This document shows, in pieces, positions 54,454 through 64,000 of a DNA stretch of 64,000 bases. Below the pieces are notes generated by a model, which was given only the letters and a program-made list of their open reading frames with translations, had not been told where the DNA came from and did not search any database. A program made the position numbers and the translations under genes. The DNA is taken from NCBI RefSeq assembly GCF_009498035.1, contig NZ_CP034550.1:9176001-9240000 (forward strand). The letters are read 5' to 3'. This stretch comes from Saccharothrix syringae (lineage in GTDB: Bacteria; Actinomycetota; Actinomycetes; Mycobacteriales; Pseudonocardiaceae). Positions within the stretch are counted from its first letter, which is position 1, and every line of letters begins with the position of its first letter.

Positions 54454-54985
54454 CTACCGCGACAGCTCGATTGTTACCGGGAAGGGTCGTTCGAGTTCGA
54501 GCACGCCGCCACCGCTGCGCGCCGCCTCCGCGTGCTCCCCGGCTTCGAGCTCGAACACCGTCGCGACGGGCACCGCGCCCTTCGGGTCCACGACCAGGTA
54601 GAACGGCACCCCGGCCTCGGCGTGCAGCGCGGGTTTGAGGCACTGGTCGACCACCCTCGTGTCCGGGGACAGCACTTCGGCCACGAGCAAGGCGGCGGCC
54701 GGCACGGGGCACTCGTCGGCACCGGACGAACCGACCAGGAGGTCCGGCCTGAGCAGGGCGCCGGAAAGTCGGACCGGGGTGCCGAGCAGCACGTCGACCC
54801 CGGGCGGGCAGGCGGCCACCAGCGGCCCGACCAGGCGCGCGAGCACGCGCTGGTGGACGAGGCCGGGCCGTCACCACCCGGCACCCACCGGTCCACTCCA
54901 CGACCTGGGTCCGGTCGCCGGGCAGCGCGGGAGCCGTGCGGGTTGCGATCTCTTCGAGGTGGACCTCGTCGGTGTGCGTGATCAT
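54454..54985 (-). pseudogene. Uma2-family (DUF820) gene disrupted by a frameshift
   Basis: The N-terminal part starts at ATG 54985 (MITHTDEVHLEEIATRTAPA...VEWTGGCRVV) in one frame; the remainder continues in another from about 54872 (PGLVHQRVLARLVGPLVAAC, LVAEVLSPDTRVVDQCLKPA) to the stop at 54454. Joined, they give one normal Uma2 protein of about 175 residues with the conserved VEVLSP-like and FYLVVDP motifs. A single indel near 54865-54885 explains the break. It could be a sequencing error or a real inactivation. Confidence 0.7.
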
Positions 54986-55064
54986 GGCTCCACCATGCCC
55001 GCGCCCACCGACGTTTTCCAGCCCCAGACTCCCCCGAACGGCCTACGTCACTCGAACGTATGCA

Positions 55065-55846
55065 CTATGCCGGAGCGGCCACCTGGCGCACCCCGCGAGC
55101 CAGCTCCTCGGTCAGCGCGGCCACCCCGTCGTCCTCCACGGCCGACACGAACGCCGACCCCACGATGACCCCGTCGGCCACCGCGGCCAGCTCCGCCGCC
55201 TGCGCCCCGTTGCGCACCCCGAGCCCCACGCCCACCGGCATGTCGGTGTGCTCGCGCACCCTCTTGACCAGCGCCGGGGCCGCCGACGACACGACGTCGC
55301 GCGCGCCCGTCACGCCCATCACCGACGTCGCGTACAAAAAGCCCCGCGACGACCGGGCCGCCATCCGGATGCGCTCCGCGCTCGACGACGGCGCGACCAG
55401 GAAGATCCGGTCCAGGTCGTGCGCCTCGGTCGCCGCGATCCACTCCGCGCCCTCGTCCGGCACCAGGTCGGGCGTGATGACGCCCAGCCCTCCCGCCGCG
55501 GCCAGGTCGCGCGCGAACCGGTCCACCCCGTAGGCCAGCACGGGGTTCCAGTACGTCATGACCACCGCGCGCCCGCCGGCCGACGCCACCGACTCGACCA
55601 CGCCGAACAGGTCCCGCACCCGGAACCCGCCGCGCAGGGCGGTCTCGGCCGCGCGCTGGATGGTCGGTCCGTCCATCACCGGGTCGGAGAACGGCAGCCC
55701 CACCTCGACCACGTCGCAGCCGGACGACACCATCGTCCGCAGCACGTCCTTCGAGCCCTCGACGGTCGGGAAGCCGGCGGGCAGGTACCCGATCAGCGCC
55801 GCCCGCGACTGCGCCCGGCACTCCTCGAAGACCTCGCCCAGCCTGC

Positions 55847-55850
<4 letters not shown>
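55065..55850 (-). CDS. trpA: Tryptophan synthase alpha chain
   Basis: A 261-residue TIM barrel splitting indole-3-glycerol phosphate into indole and glyceraldehyde 3-phosphate. Catalytic Glu and Asp lie in [20 protein letters not shown] near residues 50-65; the phosphate loop is [13 protein letters not shown] at 55850 overlaps the trpB stop as GTGA, indicating coupled translation for the alpha2beta2 complex. Confidence 0.96.
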
Positions 55851-57070
<1,220 letters not shown>

Positions 57071-57078
57071 GCGCCCTC

Positions 57079-57891
57079 CTACCGGCTCGGCCGGGGACAC
57101 GCGGGGTGCGAACCCGCCGTCACCAGCTTGTTCACCGCGACCTTGGGGTCGCCGCTCGTGACCAGGCTCTCGCCGACCAGCACCGCGTCGGCGCCCGCGC
57201 CCGCGTACGCCATCAGGTCACCCGGTCCGGTGACGCCGGACTCGGCGACCTTGATGGTGTCGAAGGGCAGGCCCGGCGCGATCCGCCCGAACACGTCCTT
57301 GTCGACTTCCAGGGTGTGCAGGTTGCGGGCGTTGACGCCGATGACGCTCGCGCCCGCCTCCAGCGCGCGGTCGGCCTCCTCGGCCGTGTGCACCTCGACC
57401 AGGGCCGTCATGCCCAGCGACTCGACCCGGTCCAGCAGCGAGACCAGCGCGTTCTGCTCCAGCGCGGCCACGATCAGCAGCACCAGGTCCGCGCCGTGCA
57501 GGCGCGCCTCGTGCACCTGGTAGGGGCTGACGATGAAGTCCTTGCGCAGCAGGGGGACCCGCACCGCCGCGCGCACCGCGTCGAAGTCGGCCAGCGAACC
57601 GCCGAACCGGCGCTGCTCGGTCAGCACGCTGATGCAGCGCGCGCCGCCCAGCTCGTACTGCACCGCCAGCTCCGCGGGCTCGGGGATGTCGGCCAGCTCC
57701 CCCTTCGACGGGCTCTTCCGCTTGACCTCGGCGATGACGCCGACCCCCGGGGCGCGCAGCGCGGACATCACGTCCTGCGGCGGCGGCACCTTGGCCGCCT
57801 GCTCCCTGAGCACGTCGAAGGGCAATGCGGCCTCACGCTGGGCGAGGTCTTCCCGGACGCCCTCGATGATCGCCTCAAGCACGGTAGTCAT
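57079..57891 (-). CDS. trpC: Indole-3-glycerol phosphate synthase
   Basis: A 270-residue TIM barrel closing the indole ring. [16 protein letters not shown] carries the catalytic Lys, [20 protein letters not shown] and [13 protein letters not shown] are family blocks, and [10 protein letters not shown] binds phosphate. ATG at 57891. No trpF follows; PriA (end at 63313) is expected to supply that step, as usual in actinobacteria. Confidence 0.96.
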   Translation of the reverse strand: MTTVLEAIIEGVREDLAQREAALPFDVLREQAAKVPPPQDVMSALRAPGVGVIAEVKRKSPSKGELADIPEPAELAVQYELGGARCISVLTEQRRFGGSLADFDAVRAAVRVPLLRKDFIVSPYQVHEARLHGADLVLLIVAALEQNALVSLLDRVESLGMTALVEVHTAEEADRALEAGASVIGVNARNLHTLEVDKDVFGRIAPGLPFDTIKVAESGVTGPGDLMAYAGAGADAVLVGESLVTSGDPKVAVNKLVTAGSHPACPRPSR

Positions 57892-58080
57892 CCGAGCACC
57901 TCGCTCGACTCCGTCAGACCTTCCGGTTCAGTCGCAAGCTCCCGCACGTCACGCTCCCCTTCCCGCCACGAGGATGCTAACCCCGTCACGCGACCCCTTC
58001 GGCCACCGGGGTGGCGCTGGTTCGGGCCGCTGATCGGGGTTTCCCCGTGCCGACGTGCGCCGATCCACGCCCCCGGTGGG

Positions 58081-58659
58081 TCAGTCGCGGGCGGTCGGGT
58101 CGTCGCCGCGCTCCAGGGAGTTCCACAGCTCGCGCTCGGGGTCCGCGGTCCGCCTGGCCGCGCCCGGCGTCTGGTAGCCGCCGCCCAGCCTCGGCATGGC
58201 CGCGCCGCGCACGAGCAGCAGCGCACCGGCCGCGACCACCAGGGCCGCGCCCGCGACGACCAGGGCCTGGCCGACCACCGGGCCGGCTGCTCCCACCAGC
58301 TGGAACGCCGCCGCGACGCCCGCCAGGAGCACCACGGCGCCGAGCACGCGCCGCACCCAGCCGCCCATCGCCACCACGGCGGCGATGGCGGCCAGGCACA
58401 GCAGCGCCAGCGGGACCAGGGCGGGCGGCGCCCCGCCGCCGTCGCGCCCGGCCGCGTCGTCCCAGGTGACGGCGGAGGCGCCCCACAGCGCGCCCGCGCC
58501 GGCCAGGAGCAGGACCACGGCGATCCACAGTGGACGCCGCTCGCGGGCCCGGCCGGCGGAGGCGTCCTCCGCGACGTCCCCGGGCGCGGGACCGGGACCG
58601 GGCTCGGCCCGGGGGACGTCCCCGGGACCGTCTCCAGGCGTGGGACCGTCCTCAGACAC
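58081..58659 (-). CDS. Trp-operon-associated membrane protein (TIGR02234)
   Basis: A 192-residue protein with four hydrophobic helices after a Pro/Gly-rich N-terminus; the tail [16 protein letters not shown] is characteristic. This protein is found between trpE and trpC in many actinobacteria and has no established function. GTG at 58659 overlaps the trpE end by 8 bp. A small CGGGG/CCCCG hairpin at 58035-58047 lies in the 189-bp gap before trpC. Confidence 0.88.
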   Translation of the reverse strand: MSEDGPTPGDGPGDVPRAEPGPGPAPGDVAEDASAGRARERRPLWIAVVLLLAGAGALWGASAVTWDDAAGRDGGGAPPALVPLALLCLAAIAAVVAMGGWVRRVLGAVVLLAGVAAAFQLVGAAGPVVGQALVVAGAALVVAAGALLLVRGAAMPRLGGGYQTPGAARRTADPERELWNSLERGDDPTARD

Positions 58660-60238
58660 GGGCCGGAGCCGTCGCTTCACCCGCGGTGTCCGCCTCGGAC
58701 TCGTCCGCGGCGGGCGCCATGGTCTCGGCCGTGGCGACCGCGGCCAGCACCGCGCCCGCCTTGTTCAGGCACTCGTTGTCCTCCGCCGCCGGGTCGGAGT
58801 CGGCCACGATGCCCGCCCCGGCCTGCACGTACGCCACCCCGTCGCGGATCAGGGCGGTGCGGATGGCGATCGCGGTGTCCGCGTCGCCGGCGAAGTCCAG
58901 GTAGCCCACCACGCCGCCGTAGAGGCCGCGCCGGGTCGGCTCCAGCTCCTCGATCAGCTCCATCGCCCGCGGCTTGGGCGCGCCGGACAGGGTGCCCGCC
59001 GGGAAGCACGCCGCGACCGCGTCGAACGCCGTGCGCCCCTCGGCCAGCTCGCCGCTGACCGTGGACACGATGTGCATCACGTGCGAGTAGCGCTCCACCT
59101 TGAAGAAGTCGACCACGGTCACCGAGCCCGGCTTGCACACCCGGCCCAGGTCGTTGCGGCCCAGGTCGACCAGCATCAGGTGCTCGGCGCGCTCCTTGTG
59201 GTCGGCCAGCAGGTCCTTCTCCAGCAGCGCGTCCTCCTCCTCGTCCAGGCCGCGCCACCGGGTGCCCGCGATGGGGTGCGTGGTCGCCTTGCCGTCGCGC
59301 ACGGTGACCAGCGACTCCGGGCTGCACCCGACGATGTCGAAGTCCTCCAGCCGCAGCAGGTACATGTACGGGCTGGGGTTGGACGTGCGCAGCACCCGGT
59401 AGACGTCCAGCGGGTCGGCGGTGGTGCGCACCTCGAACCGCTGGGACAGCACGACCTGGAACGCCTCGCCCGCGCGGATGGCCTCCTTGGCCCGCTCCAC
59501 CACGGCGCGGTACTCCTGCGGCGACCGGCGGCGGGTGAACTCCGGCTTGGGCCGCGAGAACACCGCGGCCGTGGCGGGCGCGGACGACTGGAGGTCCCGG
59601 GTCATCCGGTCCAGGCGGGCCACCGCGTCGTCGTAGGCGGCGTCCACGCGCTCCGGCGAGTCGTCCCAGTTGATGGCGTTGGCGATGAGCGTGACCGTGC
59701 CCTCGTGGTGGTCCAGCGCCGCGAGGTCGGTGGCGAGCATCATGACCAGTTCGGGAAGCCGCAGGTCGTCCTCCGCCAGCGAGGGGAGCCGCTCCAGCCG
59801 CCGCACCGCGTCGTAGCCGATGTAGCCGACCATGCCGCCGGTCAGCGGCGGCAGGCCGGGCAGCGGGTCGGTGCGCAGCACCTCGATGGTCTCGCGCAGC
59901 GCGGCCAGCGGGTCGCCGCCCTCGGGCAGGCCGACCGGGTGCTGGCCCTGCCAGAACGCCTCGCCGCCGGTCGCGGTCAGCGCGCCGGCGCTGCGCGCGC
60001 CGACGAACGACCAGCGGGACCAGGACCGGCCGTTCTCCGCCGACTCCAGCAGGAACGTGCCCGGGCGGTCGGCCGCGAGCTTGCGGTACAGCCCGACGGG
60101 CGTCTCCGCGTCGGCCAGCAGCCGCCTCACCACCGGGACGACCCGCCGCTCGGCGGCGAGCTCGCGGAACTCCTCGCGCGTGGGGCTGACCTCGCCCAGG
60201 CCGGTACCGGCACCGATGACGCTCACCATGGCGGACAT
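58652..60238 (-). CDS. trpE: Anthranilate synthase component I
   Basis: A 528-residue chorismate-using enzyme starting tryptophan synthesis. [20 protein letters not shown] includes the LLES element linked to tryptophan feedback inhibition; [27 protein letters not shown] and [20 protein letters not shown] are catalytic-core blocks. No glutamine amidotransferase subunit is encoded next to it. ATG 60238 (or 60229). First gene of the trp operon, divergent from tetR over an 85-bp region. Confidence 0.96.
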   Translation of the reverse strand: MSAMVSVIGAGTGLGEVSPTREEFRELAAERRVVPVVRRLLADAETPVGLYRKLAADRPGTFLLESAENGRSWSRWSFVGARSAGALTATGGEAFWQGQHPVGLPEGGDPLAALRETIEVLRTDPLPGLPPLTGGMVGYIGYDAVRRLERLPSLAEDDLRLPELVMMLATDLAALDHHEGTVTLIANAINWDDSPERVDAAYDDAVARLDRMTRDLQSSAPATAAVFSRPKPEFTRRRSPQEYRAVVERAKEAIRAGEAFQVVLSQRFEVRTTADPLDVYRVLRTSNPSPYMYLLRLEDFDIVGCSPESLVTVRDGKATTHPIAGTRWRGLDEEEDALLEKDLLADHKERAEHLMLVDLGRNDLGRVCKPGSVTVVDFFKVERYSHVMHIVSTVSGELAEGRTAFDAVAACFPAGTLSGAPKPRAMELIEELEPTRRGLYGGVVGYLDFAGDADTAIAIRTALIRDGVAYVQAGAGIVADSDPAAEDNECLNKAGAVLAAVATAETMAPAADESEADTAGEATAPARV

Positions 60239-60276
60239 TGTGCCCGGTGCGCGCCCGTCCCCGGGCCGGGGTGTCA

Positions 60277-60294
60277 TTTCAACGTCCGTTGAAA
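60277..60294. promoter_or_regulatory. Perfect palindromic operator between trpE and tetR
   Basis: TTTCAACGTCCGTTGAAA is an 18-bp inverted repeat with two central bases, 30 bp before the tetR GTG and 39 bp before the trpE start. Its position and symmetry are those of a TetR autoregulatory operator. Confidence 0.75.
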
Positions 60295-60323
60295 AATACC
60301 CGGTCGTCGCTCATGATGGTCGC

Positions 60324-60938
60324 GTGAACGCCGACGCCCCGCAAACCGAGCCCAAGCGCCGCGGCCGCCGGGCCGGCGGCGCCGACACCAGGGCCGCCCT
60401 GCTGGACGCCGCCCGCGAGGTGTTCGTCGAACGCGGTTTCGAGGGCGCGACCGTGCGGTCCATCGCGGCGCGGGCGGGCGTGGACGCGGCCATGGTCAAC
60501 CACTGGTTCGGCGGCAAGGAGGGCTTGTTCGCCAAGGCCGTGCTCCAGGTGCCGATCGACCCGAACGTGCTGGTCGGTCGGCTGCTCGACGGCCCGCCCG
60601 AGCAGATCGGCGAGCGGATCGTGCGCAACTTCCTCGGCGTCTGGGACGCCACCGGCGGCGGCCAGTTCGCCGCCATGGTCCGCAGCATCACCTCCCAGGA
60701 GCGGGTCGGCGAGGCGATGCAGCAGTTCTTCGTGCAGACCCTGCTCAAGCGGGTCATCGGCCACCTCGGCGTGCCGGACCCCGAGCTGCGCGCCACCCTG
60801 GTGGCCAGCCAGCTCTTCGGCATGGGCGTGGTCCGGTACGTGGTGCGGTTCGAGCCGTTCGCCTCGGCCGACGTGGACACCATGGTCCGGGCGATCGCGC
60901 CGAACCTCCAGCGCTACCTGACCGGCGACATCAGCTGA
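60324..60938 (+). CDS. TetR/AcrR-family transcriptional regulator
   Basis: A 204-residue regulator. The N-terminal helix-turn-helix reads [20 protein letters not shown] then [14 protein letters not shown]; the C-terminal ligand domain ([20 protein letters not shown]) resembles TetR_C-type domains. GTG at 60324 closely follows a perfect 18-bp palindrome. Its stop overlaps the hisI stop by 8 bp tail to tail. It interrupts the usual his-trp neighbourhood and may regulate itself or trpE. Confidence 0.93.
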   Translation: MNADAPQTEPKRRGRRAGGADTRAALLDAAREVFVERGFEGATVRSIAARAGVDAAMVNHWFGGKEGLFAKAVLQVPIDPNVLVGRLLDGPPEQIGERIVRNFLGVWDATGGGQFAAMVRSITSQERVGEAMQQFFVQTLLKRVIGHLGVPDPELRATLVASQLFGMGVVRYVVRFEPFASADVDTMVRAIAPNLQRYLTGDIS

Positions 60939-61275
60939 GCAGCACGTCGGCGTCGAAGCAGGTGGCGTCGCCGGTGTGGCAGGCGGCGCCCTCCTGGTCC
61001 ACCACGAGCAGCACGGTGTCGCCGTCGCAGTCCAGCCGCACCTCGTGCACCCGCTGCGCGTGGCCGGAGGTCTCGCCCTTGACCCACAGCTGCTGCCGGC
61101 TGCGCGAGTAGTACGTGGCGCGGCGGGTGGTCAGCGTGCGGTGCAGCGCCTCGTCGTTCATCCAGGCCACCATCAGCACCTCGCCGGTGCCGCGCCGCTG
61201 GGCCACCGCGCACACCAGGCCGTCGGCGTTGCGCTTGAGGCGCGCGGCGATCGCCGGGTCGAGCACACCGGTCAA
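60931..61275 (-). CDS. hisI: Phosphoribosyl-AMP cyclohydrolase
   Basis: A 114-residue zinc enzyme of histidine synthesis. [40 protein letters not shown] and [20 protein letters not shown] with the zinc Cys set are all present. The TTG at 61275 has GGAGGA upstream and overlaps the stop of the preceding gene as TTGA, which supports this rare start. Confidence 0.95.
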   Translation of the reverse strand: MTGVLDPAIAARLKRNADGLVCAVAQRRGTGEVLMVAWMNDEALHRTLTTRRATYYSRSRQQLWVKGETSGHAQRVHEVRLDCDGDTVLLVVDQEGAACHTGDATCFDADVLLS

Positions 61276-61643
61276 CGCTGTCCTCCGATGAAGTGCAGTC
61301 GGGCGGGTCGGGTGTTGAGCAGCACCACGGCGAAGACGTGGACCGCGGAGAGCACGCCGGAGAGCACGCGGACCCACACCGGGCCGTCGCCCAGCACGGT
61401 GAGCAGGTGGACCAGGGCGACCAGGCCGAACAGCCAGGCCGCGGTCAGCCGCGCGGGGCGCAGCCCGGCGACCAGGCCGACCAGCACCAGCAGCTCCGGC
61501 ACGGCCACGATCACCGGGAAGCGGATCACCCCGGGGTCGCCGTCGAGCTGGGCCCACAGCAGGCCCTCCAGGACGAACAGCAGCGCGCCGGCCGCGCCGA
61601 CCAGGCAGGCCAGGCGCACCTCCGCCGGGGCGTTGCGCAGCAT
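61272..61643 (-). CDS. Small membrane protein between hisF and hisI
   Basis: A 123-residue protein with four predicted helices ([67 protein letters not shown]). ATG at 61643 overlaps the hisF stop by one base and its stop overlaps the hisI start by four, so it is tightly co-translated. I do not recognise a characterised family; the location suggests a conserved his-locus protein of unknown role. Confidence 0.8.
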   Translation of the reverse strand: MLRNAPAEVRLACLVGAAGALLFVLEGLLWAQLDGDPGVIRFPVIVAVPELLVLVGLVAGLRPARLTAAWLFGLVALVHLLTVLGDGPVWVRVLSGVLSAVHVFAVVLLNTRPARLHFIGGQR

Positions 61644-62416
61644 CACCGCACCACCGCGCCGGCCTCGCGCAGGCCCTGCTTGACGTCGCCGATGCGCAGC
61701 GTGCCGAAGTGGAACACGCTGGCCGCGAGCACCGCGTCCGCGCCCTCGGCCACCGCGGGCGGGAAGTGCTCGACCCGGCCGGCGCCGCCGCTGGCGATCA
61801 GCGGCACGTCCACCACCTCCCGGGTGAGCCGGATCAGCTCCAGGTCGAACCCGGCCTTGGTGCCGTCGGCGTCCATGGAGTTCAGCAGGATCTCCCCCAC
61901 GCCCAGCTCCTGGCCGCGCGCGGCCCACTCGACCGCGTCGATGCCGGTGCCCCGGCGGCCGCCGTGCGTGGTGACCTCGAACCCCGACGGGGTGGGCCGC
62001 TCGCCCTCCGGCACGCGGCGCGCGTCGACCGACAGCACGATGCACTGGGCGCCGAACCGGCGGGACAGCTCGCCCAGCAGCTCGGGGCGGGCGATGGCGG
62101 CGGTGTTCACGCTCACCTTGTCCGCGCCCGAGCGCAGCAGCTTGTCCACGTCCTCGGCGCTGCGCACGCCGCCGCCCACGGTCAGCGGGATGAACACCTG
62201 CTCGGCGGTGCGGCGGACCACGTCGAAGGTGGTCTCGCGGTCACTCGAGGAGGCGGTCACGTCCAGGAAGGTCAGCTCGTCGGCGCCCTCGGCGTCGTAG
62301 GCGCGCGCCAGCTCGACCGGGTCGCCCGCGTCGACGAGGTTGGTGAAGTTGACGCCCTTCACCACCCGGCCCCGGTCGACGTCCAGGCAGGGGATCACGC
62401 GCACCGCTACTGACAT
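61643..62416 (-). CDS. hisF: Imidazole glycerol phosphate synthase cyclase subunit
   Basis: A 257-residue TIM barrel making imidazole glycerol phosphate. The catalytic Asp residues lie in [18 protein letters not shown] and IVLSVDARR, and [20 protein letters not shown] and [19 protein letters not shown] bind phosphate. ATG at 62416. Divergent from the cold-shock gene. Confidence 0.97.
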   Translation of the reverse strand: MSVAVRVIPCLDVDRGRVVKGVNFTNLVDAGDPVELARAYDAEGADELTFLDVTASSSDRETTFDVVRRTAEQVFIPLTVGGGVRSAEDVDKLLRSGADKVSVNTAAIARPELLGELSRRFGAQCIVLSVDARRVPEGERPTPSGFEVTTHGGRRGTGIDAVEWAARGQELGVGEILLNSMDADGTKAGFDLELIRLTREVVDVPLIASGGAGRVEHFPPAVAEGADAVLAASVFHFGTLRIGDVKQGLREAGAVVR

Positions 62417-62518
62417 GCCCAAAAGCCTACGTGGCGACCTCCGGCCGGTGCCGCCAGGGCGACAGGACGGCCGATGTGTGGTTAACTGGAGGAGGTCGAT
62501 GGTTTTGTGTCGTGTCAT

Positions 62519-62547
62519 CCACGCTCGCGAAACGCGTTTGAGCGTGG
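62519..62547 (+). other. Stem-loop in cold-shock gene leader
   Basis: CCACGCTC (62519-62526) pairs with GAGCGTGG (62540-62547); the loop contains AAACGCGTTT, itself a dyad. It lies about 75 bp before the cspA-like start, in a leader of the length typical for cold-shock mRNAs, which refold with temperature. Confidence 0.5.
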
Positions 62548-62622
62548 AGTTCTCTCCCAACGCCCGGACCGGCCGCAGTGGGTGCGTCCGCCCCCGCTGG
62601 TACGCGGTAAGAGGAGAAAAGA

Positions 62623-62826
62623 ATGGCCAACGGCACCGTCAAGTGGTTCAACTCGGAAAAGGGCTTCGGCTTCATCTCCCCCGAGGACGGCGGCGCGGAC
62701 GTGTTCGTGCACTACTCGGAGATCCAGGGCGGCGGCTACCGCAGCCTGGAGGAGAACCAGCGCGTGAGCTTCGACGTCGGCCAGGGCGCCAAGGGCCCGC
62801 AGGCGACGAACGTCACCGCCATCTGA
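62623..62826 (+). CDS. Cold-shock domain protein (CspA family)
   Basis: A 67-residue single OB-fold RNA chaperone. RNP1 is KGFGFISPE and RNP2 VFVHYSEIQ; start [17 protein letters not shown] is canonical. ATG at 62623 follows AGAGGAGAAAAG. A structured leader precedes it and a strong terminator follows. Confidence 0.96.
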   Translation: MANGTVKWFNSEKGFGFISPEDGGADVFVHYSEIQGGGYRSLEENQRVSFDVGQGAKGPQATNVTAI

Positions 62827-62841
62827 CCTGACGGTCTCGTG

Positions 62842-62876
62842 GAGGCCCCGTCCCGGCATCGCCGGGGCGGGGCCTC
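62842..62876 (+). terminator. Terminator of cold-shock gene
   Basis: A stem of about 16 bp with one G-U pair: GAGGCCCCG (62842-62850) with CGGGGCCTC (62868-62876), extended inward by CCCGGC/GCCGGG, three-base loop. Fourteen bases before the next start codon. Confidence 0.8.
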
Positions 62877-62889
62877 TACCGTCTTCCCC

Positions 62890-63264
62890 ATGGGCCTGGG
62901 AGACGGCAAGTACCTGTTGTTGACGACCTACCGCAAGGACGGCACGCCCGTGCCCACCCCGGTGTGGGTGGTGTCCGACGGCACGGCGCTCTACGCGTGG
63001 TCGGCCGCCGACGCGGGCAAGGTCAAGCGCATCCGGCGCGGTGGTGAGGTCGAGGTCGGGCCGTGCGACCTGCGGGGCAACCCGACCGGCCCGCAGGTGC
63101 CCGGCCGGGCGCGGCTGCTCGACCGGGCCGGCAGCGACCGGGTGCGGGCGCTGATCGCGCGCAAGTACGGCCTGCTGGGGCGGCTGACGCTGCTGGGCAG
63201 CCGGCTGCGCCGGGGCGTCGGGGGCTCGGTGGGCATCGAGATCACGCCGTCGACCCCGGGGTGA
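62890..63264 (+). CDS. PPOX-class F420-dependent oxidoreductase family protein
   Basis: A 124-residue split-barrel protein. KYLLLTTYRKDGTPVPTPVW and ALYAWSAADAGKVKRIRRGG with a late EVGPCDLRG are the pattern of the small F420-binding PPOX family proteins of actinobacteria. The substrate is unknown. ATG at 62890, very close to the preceding terminator. With the cold-shock gene it sits as a plus-strand insertion between minus-strand hisF and priA. Confidence 0.88.
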   Translation: MGLGDGKYLLLTTYRKDGTPVPTPVWVVSDGTALYAWSAADAGKVKRIRRGGEVEVGPCDLRGNPTGPQVPGRARLLDRAGSDRVRALIARKYGLLGRLTLLGSRLRRGVGGSVGIEITPSTPG

Positions 63265-63312
63265 CCGGGCAGGCCGCCGAGGCCCGCGCCGGCGGCCGGG
63301 TCGACGCCGCGA

Positions 63313-64000
63313 TCAGCCGCGCACGGCGGTCAGCGCCTCCGGGAGCGTGAACGCGCCCGCGTAGAGCGCCTTGCCCACGATCGCGCCCTCCACGCCGTCC
63401 CGGTTCAGCGCGGCCAGCGCCACCAGGTCGTCCACGCTGGACACCCCGCCGGAGGCGATCACCGGCGCGTCGGTGCGCGCGCACACCTCGCGCAGCAGGT
63501 CCACGTTCGGGCCCTGGAGCGTGCCGTCCTTGCTCACGTCGGTCACCACGTAGCGGGCGCAGCCGTCGCGGTCCAGCCGCTCCAGCACCTCCCACAGGTC
63601 GCCGCCGTCCGTGGTCCAGCCGCGCCCGGCCACCCGGTAGCCCCGCTCGCCGATGCGCACGTCCAGCCCGACCGCGACCTTGTCGCCGTGCTCGGCGATG
63701 GCCTTCGCGCACCACACCGGGTCCTCCAGGGCGGCCGTGCCCAGGTTGACCCGGGCGCAGCCGGTGGCCAGCGCCCTGGCCAGCGACTCGTCGTCGCGGA
63801 TGCCGCCGGACAGCTCTGCCTTGACGTCCAGCTCGCCGATCACCCGGGCCAGCAGCTCGCGGTTGTCGCCCCGGCCGAACGCGGCGTCGAGGTCGACCAG
63901 GTGCACCCACTCGGCGCCGTCGCGCTGCCACGCGAGCGCGGCGTCCAGCGGGCTGCCGTAGGAGGTCTCGGTGCCGGCCTCGCCCTGGACGAGCCGGACC
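63313..64000 (-). CDS. priA: Bifunctional HisA/TrpF isomerase PriA (5' end outside window)
   Basis: The frame runs off the right edge. The visible 228 residues form most of a TIM barrel: [50 protein letters not shown] and [19 protein letters not shown] with the second catalytic Asp. In actinobacteria this protein catalyses both the HisA and TrpF reactions; the lack of trpF in the nearby trp operon supports that here. Confidence 0.92.
   Translation of the reverse strand, partial: VRLVQGEAGTETSYGSPLDAALAWQRDGAEWVHLVDLDAAFGRGDNRELLARVIGELDVKAELSGGIRDDESLARALATGCARVNLGTAALEDPVWCAKAIAEHGDKVAVGLDVRIGERGYRVAGRGWTTDGGDLWEVLERLDRDGCARYVVTDVSKDGTLQGPNVDLLREVCARTDAPVIASGGVSSVDDLVALAALNRDGVEGAIVGKALYAGAFTLPEALTAVRG

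Noticed and set aside
62499..62831. Upstream reading frame in the cold-shock leader (starts [15 protein letters not shown])
   Set aside because: It has a GGAGG close to an ATG but the spacing is only about three bases, and most of the frame is out-of-frame translation of the cold-shock gene.

Overview
The window looks like chromosomal DNA of a very GC-rich mycelial actinobacterium, most likely a member of the Pseudonocardiales (Saccharothrix, Actinosynnema or Lentzea type; inferred from style, not from a search). Pointers are the codon bias, many GTG starts, AfsR/SARP-like and LuxR-family AAA regulators, an XRE/DUF397 pair, a maleylpyruvate-isomerase-fold (mycothiol) protein, an F420-type PPOX protein, DasR-like boxes before a chitinase, and a trp operon without trpF next to a PriA-type hisA.

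Layout. 1-5.5 kb: tail of a LacI-family regulator convergent with a four-gene beta-glucoside/oligosaccharide uptake operon (binding protein, two permeases, GH1 beta-glucosidase) preceded by two abutting perfect palindromic operators. 6-9.3 kb: MacB/LolD-type ABC exporter. 9.4-18.4 kb: large LuxR regulator with a small partner ORF, secreted GH18 chitinase with two DasR-type boxes, and an AfsR-like regulator. 18.5-24.8 kb: DedA protein, DUF397/XRE pair, small cysteine protein, SulP transporter fused to beta-carbonic anhydrase, rhomboid-like protein. 24.8-31.5 kb: gnd, LacI regulator, secreted GH30 enzyme with ricin-type lectin, and an ECF sigma factor fused through a zinc anti-sigma motif and a membrane helix to an extracellular GH128-like domain. 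31.8-41.1 kb: PLP decarboxylase, pyk-tesB, VanZ-like and DUF2461 proteins, helicase-associated-domain protein, lipoprotein, secreted V8-like protease, mycothiol-type enzyme. 41.2-54.4 kb: gltBD, a DctA-type transporter, a TAXI-type binding protein, a histidine kinase and response regulator split by a secreted protein, and lgt. 54.4-64 kb: frameshifted Uma2 gene, the trp genes (trpE, membrane protein, trpC, trpB, trpA), a TetR regulator with a perfect operator, hisI, a small membrane protein, hisF, cold-shock gene, F420-type gene and the end of priA/hisA.

The least expected signal is intergenic. Four loci (about 9.42, 21.48, 31.62 and 47.52 kb) carry arrays of a strictly 22-bp unit with a core close to GCG[A/T]GTC. 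Three are built as two opposed arms around a variable centre, so they can fold into very long stem-loops; one is a single arm of six copies. Other loci have unrelated tandem units of 20, 23 and about 36 bp, almost always directly after a stop codon, and at 52.64 kb a terminator hairpin is a near-perfect copy of the last 30 bp of the adjacent response-regulator gene. Together these suggest that gene 3' ends in this genome are shaped by short duplications into transcript-end structures. The second notable item is the one-protein sigma factor / anti-sigma / glycosidase fusion at 29.7-31.5 kb.
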